From Lichtheimia corymbifera B2541 (taxonomy: Eukaryota; Mucoromycota; Mucoromycetes; Mucorales; Lichtheimiaceae), in contig JNEU01001027.1 in the NCBI GenBank assembly GCA_000697475.1, positions 1 to 64,000 of the forward strand: a DNA stretch of 64,000 nucleotides. Direction: 5' to 3'. The position numbers and the translations under genes were made by a program. The first letter of the stretch is position 1. Each line of letters begins with the position of its first letter. Below the pieces are notes generated by a model. The model searched no databases. It saw only the letters and a program-made list of their open reading frames with translations, and was not told the DNA's origin. Below, piece by piece: positions 58,630 through 64,000 of this stretch.

Positions 58630-59110
58630 CTGTCAGTACTATTGAACGCCATTTACGCTATCTCACCAAGCGAACATCTTGATACACCACTTCGTTCTGA
58701 TCCATCTTCACCCAATGCTGCAAGACAGAGGGTTTTTTGAATATGCCACGCGACTTCTGGATGATTATTGCAATGTACCTCGGATATCAACAGTACAAGC
58801 ACTGTACTGTTATTGATGGCTATGTGCTGCCAACATGGTATGCTGAAAGGACTACGGATATGGTAAGCATTCTATAATAAGAGTGTTGGATATGGCAGTA
58901 CCATGATCAGGACGCTCACTACCACTCTGGGTGACCCATAGGCACTTTGTATGGCTCAAGACATGAGACCGCGTCGAACATCTGATCGTGAGCATCGTTC
59001 ACTCGAGGATCAAGAAAATCGCAAGCATGGATTTTGGTGCTGGTTTATTGTGGATATCTCATGTCACACCATTGCCACGCGACTTCCAAGACTCCATGGA
59101 TACATTTACT
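58630..59110 (+). pseudogene. Relic of a fungal-specific transcription factor (middle homology domain)
   Basis: Pieces in shifting frames read like the Fungal_trans domain of Zn2Cys6 factors: LLNAIYAISPSEHLDTPLRS, then EYATRLLDDYCNVPRISTVQ, then after an intact-looking intron (about 58860-58942, GTAAGC ... CATAG) ALCMAQDMRPRRTSDREHRS and HGFWCWFIVDISC. The family normally has 'RMAQDLGLHR' and 'RVFW..F..DR' here. Frameshifts lie near 58737 and 58805. No Zn2Cys6 cluster is seen upstream. I read it as a dead copy. Confidence 0.6.
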
Positions 59111-59269
59111 GATAAGGTATGATACATAACATGAAAGAAACATATTATTGTCAAAGTGTAAGAGGGCTAACAGTTAATCTCAGCGAACCATTCAAGAGCT
59201 GTATGACCATGCATGCACATCCTGTTACACAACCTGATCTACACTGGGCGCACCATTCGGTTTTACAAG

Positions 59270-60070
59270 CGATCAATCTTCTTTTTTGCAAACACCCCGA
59301 GAAAGAGAGATCCGAAGTCGACTCTTTAAGGCGGGTCTGGACGATGATCGATACTTGTTTTGATGCAACTGACATTGGACGTCATAAGGTAAGAGGATGA
59401 TGGGTGATAAACGCGGGCAGTATAACTGATTATGTAATTGACAGTGGCGAAAAAGCCAGCAAGGCTGCATCCGAACGATTCAATGGTGGACGGACTCTCG
59501 CTGCTGTGGATACAATGAGTCGAAAGAAGAACGGAGTCAAAGTGGATATGCTCTTTACCACACGACAAATTGAATTGGGAGCTGTGGAAGCAGGAAGATT
59601 TTGCGATAAGTTGAGCACCAAATCAATCATCGAACCTGGATTCCAAATGCCCAAAAACCTTGGAAGACATGTTGGTTGCTATGGAGAAGATCGCACCAAG
59701 CCAATTGAGGACCCTGAGAAGTTGTGGCTTTATTATTGCTGGTTTGTGTCATACACGTAATGAATAACTAAGAGCTGACAGGGTATAAATATAGGCACTT
59801 ATCTGCAAAGTCTGATCATGGATTCACCTGCCGGATGTCTCCCGTATCAACAAGCTACCTGACTGGTTGAGTTACCCCACAACTGCACGAAGATAACTTC
59901 ATGTTATTTGGAATGTCAAGATGATCATGGTTCAAGTGCAAGAATGTGTCGATGATCATATGCCGTCGCCCAGTGATATCTTATACCGATGAAAACACAC
60001 AAATGCTGTCGCTTCCTTTTGTATCTTCGACTACTCTCAAACGAAAACACGATGCCGTCCGATAATAGTA
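59270..60070 (+). pseudogene. Relic of the repeated protein family (copy B, longer)
   Basis: Segments in order: KERSEVDSLRRVWTMIDTCF (about 59299), SGEKASKAASERFNGGRTLA then RKKNGVKVDMLFTTRQIELG and AVEAGRFCDKLSTK (frame 59404-59760), then at 59765-60070 the same C-terminal DNA as 48555-48894. Stops and frameshifts break the C-terminal part (after MDSPAG). The layout looks like one protein of several hundred residues, spliced, now broken. I have the impression such proteins recur as hypothetical proteins in Mucoromycota, but I cannot verify that here. Confidence 0.45.
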
Positions 60071-60352
60071 CTTCTTGTTCATGTATAGAGCATCTTTGTA
60101 AATTCATAGTTGTATACTACAAGTAATATATTTAAATGTGGGTCAATCAATCATTCATATATCCTATCTTTTCCTTTGTTGACAAGCATGAGCAAAAGTT
60201 GAAAGCGGATGTGCATCACCCACACATACCCAACACTTTTATGGTGTCATGATAATACATGGATTATGTTACATAGCTGTTTAAAACATGAAACGGCACA
60301 CAAGAATATACTATGTACAATCGACTTTATTTGGAAGCACACATACACACAC
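60071..60352. other. 3' flank of the LRR gene
   Basis: About 280 bp, AT-rich, with no gene; it marks the end of the repeat zone. Confidence 0.35.
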
Positions 60353-62592
60353 TTAGACAGTGCCACTTCTATCTCTGGTGGTAAAACGGGCACCAAGATG
60401 AGCAAGACTGGCGCGAATGCCATTGGTTACGGGTATCTTTGCAACACCTGTGCGCATATGGACCGGAGTTGACGATGCATGAATATTGCTGCTTGAAGAT
60501 GCTTCTTCAACTTGGAGTGATGAACCATGGTTGGTTGTGCGAGGATGAAGAGGAGGTGGAGGTGGAGGAGTATTGGAGGAGGATGAAGATGAAGAAAGAG
60601 TGTAATCAGGTGATTCTGCTTCTGCTGTGGTTTCATGTAACCCTTCCAAATGTTCACTAGCATTCCATGGTTGTTGTCGTAAAGCTGAGTTGCTATAGGA
60701 ACGTGAAGGTGAAGATGATAGCAATCCAGTGATACGCCGTGTGACGGATGCACTTGAAGCAGCTCTAGGACGTTGACGTTGTTGTGGCCGAGATGATGAT
60801 GAAGAACAAGTGGTTGTGCTCTTGGTGGGTACAGGCACTGGCAATGCTGGTAAGCTTGGTTGACGCTTGAGTGATCGAATGGAAACAACGTCCATTTCCG
60901 AAGGTGATGATGACAATGGCAATGATCCAAGTGCAGCAGCTAATGATGTGCTTGAGTTGCTGCGACGTGATAACTGAGATGATGTGGATGATGATAACGA
61001 GAGAGCTGGTGAAGTGGATCTTTGTCGTGAGCGTGTGCTAAGATCACTATAAGCACGATGTCGGTTGCCAAGTAATGCACGTCTTGGACGAGGTGATTGT
61101 AACAAATAAGATGATGAAGGTGAAGTTGACAATGACGCCGAAGTGGATGATGATGATAAGGTTGGCTCCAGGCCATCCGTGTTGACAAGGTCTTTGTTGA
61201 TGTTGCTCATAGCAGCAATACGACGACTGGGAGCGGTGTTTGGAATAGGGGCAAAGAGCGCCTTGAGTCGATCCGATTCATCATTCCAATGAGCTGAACA
61301 AAGACGGTATTCTAGAGCAACCACCTGACGCCCTGATCTTTCAATAAAACGACCACGAGTGATATAGGATTCGAAAAAAGGACCATCGCAAAAAGAGCAA
61401 GTCTGTGCCTGTGCCAAATACTCCTTGATGTGATCGGACATGTGATTTGGAATGGGCAACTCGGTACGCACTGCAGCACGAGCGCATAATTCAAACAGGG
61501 ATGGTGGATCATGTTGTAACTCGTGCTCAAACTCTTCCACAAACTCACATCCTTCAGCAATCAATTTGCGTAGTGATTGTAAAGTGCCGATTTCTGCAGG
61601 TATCCATGGCAACGGGTTGTTGGAAACATTCAAAGAGATAAGACCCCGTAATTGAGCAATCTCACGTGGTAGACTGGTGAGACGATTGTCATTGGCGATG
61701 ATAACGATCAATTTTGGTAATAGACCAATGGATGTGGGTAAGGTCACAAGTTGATTGTGGCTAATGTTGAGTGCTGTGAGCTTGGTCATATATGCAATAG
61801 TGTCTGGAATAGTCTCAAGTTGGTTGTGCGAGGTATCCAGAATGCGTAAATTGCGCAAGTGCCCGATTGTACGAGGAAGACTGGTCATCTGATTGTGGGA
61901 CCTTTATAACAAAAAGCTTGAGTAAGTGGTGGGAGAGTGGTGGAGGATGATAAATAATATACTTACAAGTCCAGCTTGGTAAGATTGTGCAGGTATCCGA
62001 TGCTTGGGCTTAACTTTACGAGAGACCTCCCTGATAGATCAACTGCCAGGGATGCATTGGCCAATGGTCTATTCCTGGTAGGTGCCACATCACCAATCGT
62101 CAATTTGGCCCAATGGTTGTTGTCATCGTCCTCTGATCCATCCGCAATATAGTTATCCACGTCGTCGCCCAATTGTTGAGTAGCCAATGCATCGTGTAGC
62201 ATATCATCACTCGATCCATAATGAATCACGTCAGGATAGTACGTCTCATCAATGTATGCAAGATCCTTGGCCAAGTCCCTCCGTACCAACGAAAGACGCT
62301 TGCTTTGTCGACACACTTCACATTCTTGGTCCACCTTGGTTGCAACCACCACGATACTATCTCGTCGACTCTTTGCTGCTGCCGAGCCACTGCTGTCATT
62401 GTTGCTTAGGAACCCATTGCACCCATTCTGGCATGTAATCTCGAGCTTGTATAGATGAGGATTGGCAAGAATAAAGTCGGTTGATGGATTCTCGCGATCA
62501 AGTGCTTGTTCCTCCAATGGATCTTGGTTGTCAACTCGGTTGATATAACCGAAAGGCAAAGGATCGTGTTGTTTGCTTGTGCTTTGGCCCAT
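60353..62592 (-). CDS. Leucine-rich repeat protein, LRRC58-like, N-myristoylation signal
   Basis: Exons 62592-61967 and 61901-60353 join in frame (724 aa). The start MGQSTSKQ fits an N-myristoylation signal. About six LRRs follow (NLTKLDLSHNQMTSLP, NLRILDTSHNQLETIP, KLTALNISHNQLVTLP, GLISLNVSNNPLPWIP). Next comes a Cys-containing module (SLFELCARAAVR, CSFCDGPFFESYITRGRF, YRLCSAHW) that recalls the C-terminal part of animal LRRC58-type proteins. The last 300 residues are Ser/Pro/Arg-rich and disordered, with a poly-Pro run. It probably acts as a membrane-associated adaptor; no enzyme domain is seen. A CXXC pair occurs before the LRRs (CEVC). Confidence 0.78.
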
Positions 62593-62690
62593 GGAGCCGA
62601 GAAAGTGAAAAGGGTACAGGAGAGGGGTGAAAAGGGAAAGAGAGAGAGAGAGAAAGCGTGCAGGTATAGATGTGTGTGTGTATGTGGGGG

Positions 62691-62722
<32 letters not shown>

Positions 62723-63333
62723 AGAAGAAAGGGAGCAAAGCTTAGCCTAAATAGGGGTTGTCCTCCGATGGTATATGATTTGAAGGGATAGCTTTTAATA
62801 GCTGATGATGGAAAGGTTTCAGCTGACTGGATTGCAAAAAAGTTACGCGCTCAGATGCACTCCTTGGTAATGATTTTCTCTCCTATCAACCAACATGGAC
62901 TCCATCAATCTTTTTTACTCATCATCATCCATTTACTTGCTCAAAGTAACCTAAAAGTGTCTGTGCCTTTGAGTTATTAGTTACACATGCTTTTTTGTGC
63001 CACTAGATCTTTGCTAAAAAGCTGCATTACACTCCGCCATGTCCTAATAAGGGGTAGAGGATAAGAACAATCGGTTTTACACCAATCCCCGCCTCTTTCT
63101 TTTCGTGGCATAGTAACCAATTGACATCATTCAAAACAAGGCTTTGCCAAGAAGGTCTCACTGTGGGACCATTCCCAGCAATCGCTCAATGTCGGCGTTT
63201 CTATCAAGGGCGATCACCACCTCCACCTCCACACACATGACATAAAAACGTATGCTATTTGTATATATCTAATATTGCTGCGTGTGTGTGTGTGTATATT
63301 ACAATTGAATTATAAATGCACTTGAAAAAAGTC
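62593..63333. other. Intergenic region with GA repeats
   Basis: About 740 bp. GA runs lie at about 62638-62654 and 62690-62718, the latter interrupted from the former by TG-rich DNA; on the minus strand these form TC-rich promoter DNA just upstream of the LRR gene. A short TG tract lies near 63283-63294. No gene seen. Confidence 0.5.
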
Positions 63334-64000
63334 CTATTGCTTTTCCAAAATTGATACTAGTTGCTTGCATGATGTCTGTAATCCAGGCTTGTTGTATGCT
63401 TCCACCGTCGTAATGGATGAGATCCACTCTGATTTCCAGACCTTTTGCAATTTCTGTGAAAGCAGGAGAATGTATCAGCTAATGCACTCCTTGAAACACT
63501 AATGGGGATCTCTTACCTTGACATCATTGTTGACAAGTTTCTTATGCAATCGAACGAGAGTCGCCACAAACCGAACAAATGACCGCATATTGTCATATGT
63601 TAATCTGTTCTTGGATGCCGTGTCTTTGGATGCTTCTAGGGTCTCTTGAACTTTGCTTGCAATCTTGGGTGCGATGGAGAGGAACTTGTCATTGTATGCT
63701 TGTGATTTCTAATAGACCACATGTTAATAAACCAATCCATCTTTAAGCATGATTGTTGTCAATTACCTTGGCCACTGTGCGCTGCACGACCGCAGTAATC
63801 CATTGAGTCGCCTGGGTATGTTTAAAGAGATTGATGCATTCGGCAGGGTTGATGTATTGAATGAGCGCTTCTAACAATGGCCATGAGCTGAAGGGTGATC
63901 GTTGCAGAGGATGGACAAAGATATCCTTTCGATATCGTGTGTTCTTCTTGGTCATGTATTCTTCGAGTGCAGTGATGGTGATTGCATCCAGCTTTTCAAT
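63334..64000 (-). CDS. C-terminal part of an alpha-helical protein (possibly Pol5/MYBBP1A-like), partial
   Basis: The gene enters from the right edge. Exons 64000-63767, 63708-63517 and 63453-63334 join in frame and end with TAG; introns have GTAATT/GTAAGA donors and TTAG/ACAG acceptors. The visible 181 residues are helical, Lys-rich and without enzyme motifs: ITALEEYMTKKNTRYRKDIF, SWPLLEALIQYINPAECINL, YDNMRSFVRFVATLVRLHKK. The pattern recalls the C-terminus of fungal nucleolar Pol5/MYBBP1A proteins, but this is weak. The frame at the right edge is open. Confidence 0.6.

Overview
The window looks like nuclear DNA of a filamentous fungus of the Mucoromycota, most likely Mucorales. The genes carry many short GT-AG introns (about 50-90 bp). 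Their predicted products include a zygomycete-style endoglucanase (two N-terminal CBM1 domains joined to GH45), a plant-like P3A proton ATPase, a Cdc12-type septin and a UPF0658-like membrane protein. I cannot name the species. I rebuilt gene models by hand from reading frame, splice signals and family motifs; in multi-exon genes the phases agree unless I say otherwise.

Layout. 1-330 is the 3' end of an unidentified gene. 331-2858 is repeat-rich and holds one weak coding relic. 2859-9955 has a secreted GH45 endoglucanase (-), a bZIP factor (+), a polysaccharide lyase 14-like enzyme (+), a Sel1/MYND protein (+) and a small mitochondrial-type protein (-). 10676-20317 has a GATA factor (+), then on the minus strand Kish/TMEM167, the AMPK beta subunit, the CK2 beta subunit, a Cdc12-type septin and a Rad60/NIP45-like SUMO-like-domain protein. 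21156-34211 has PMA1 (-), ORC3 (-), a mitochondrial SAP-domain protein (+) and kynureninase (-). 34637-46542 is all minus strand: a large DUF1765-like protein, a coiled-coil protein, a UPF0658-like membrane protein, a Ser/Thr-rich single-pass membrane protein and THO complex subunit Hpr1/THOC1. 60353-62592 is an LRR protein (-), and 63334-64000 is the 3' end of another minus-strand gene.

The accessory zone is 46.8-60.1 kb, with an outlier at 0.4-2 kb. It holds foldback (palindromic) elements, degenerate tandem arrays of about 155-195 bp units sharing the same core, a tandem array with a 133+137 bp dimeric period beside a spliced gene tail, and relics of two protein families. The array at 0.9-1.95 kb is an inverted copy of the one at 55.1-56.4 kb, so the whole gene-dense interval lies between inverted copies of one repeat.

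The genes do not form one pathway. They are housekeeping genes (replication, mRNA export, cytoskeleton, proton pumping, kinase regulation, NAD/tryptophan metabolism) plus a few secreted carbohydrate-active enzymes. The strongest leads are the foldback repeat family, the probable intragenic dimeric array, two genes whose start codon abuts or spans an intron, and two or three GC-AG introns.
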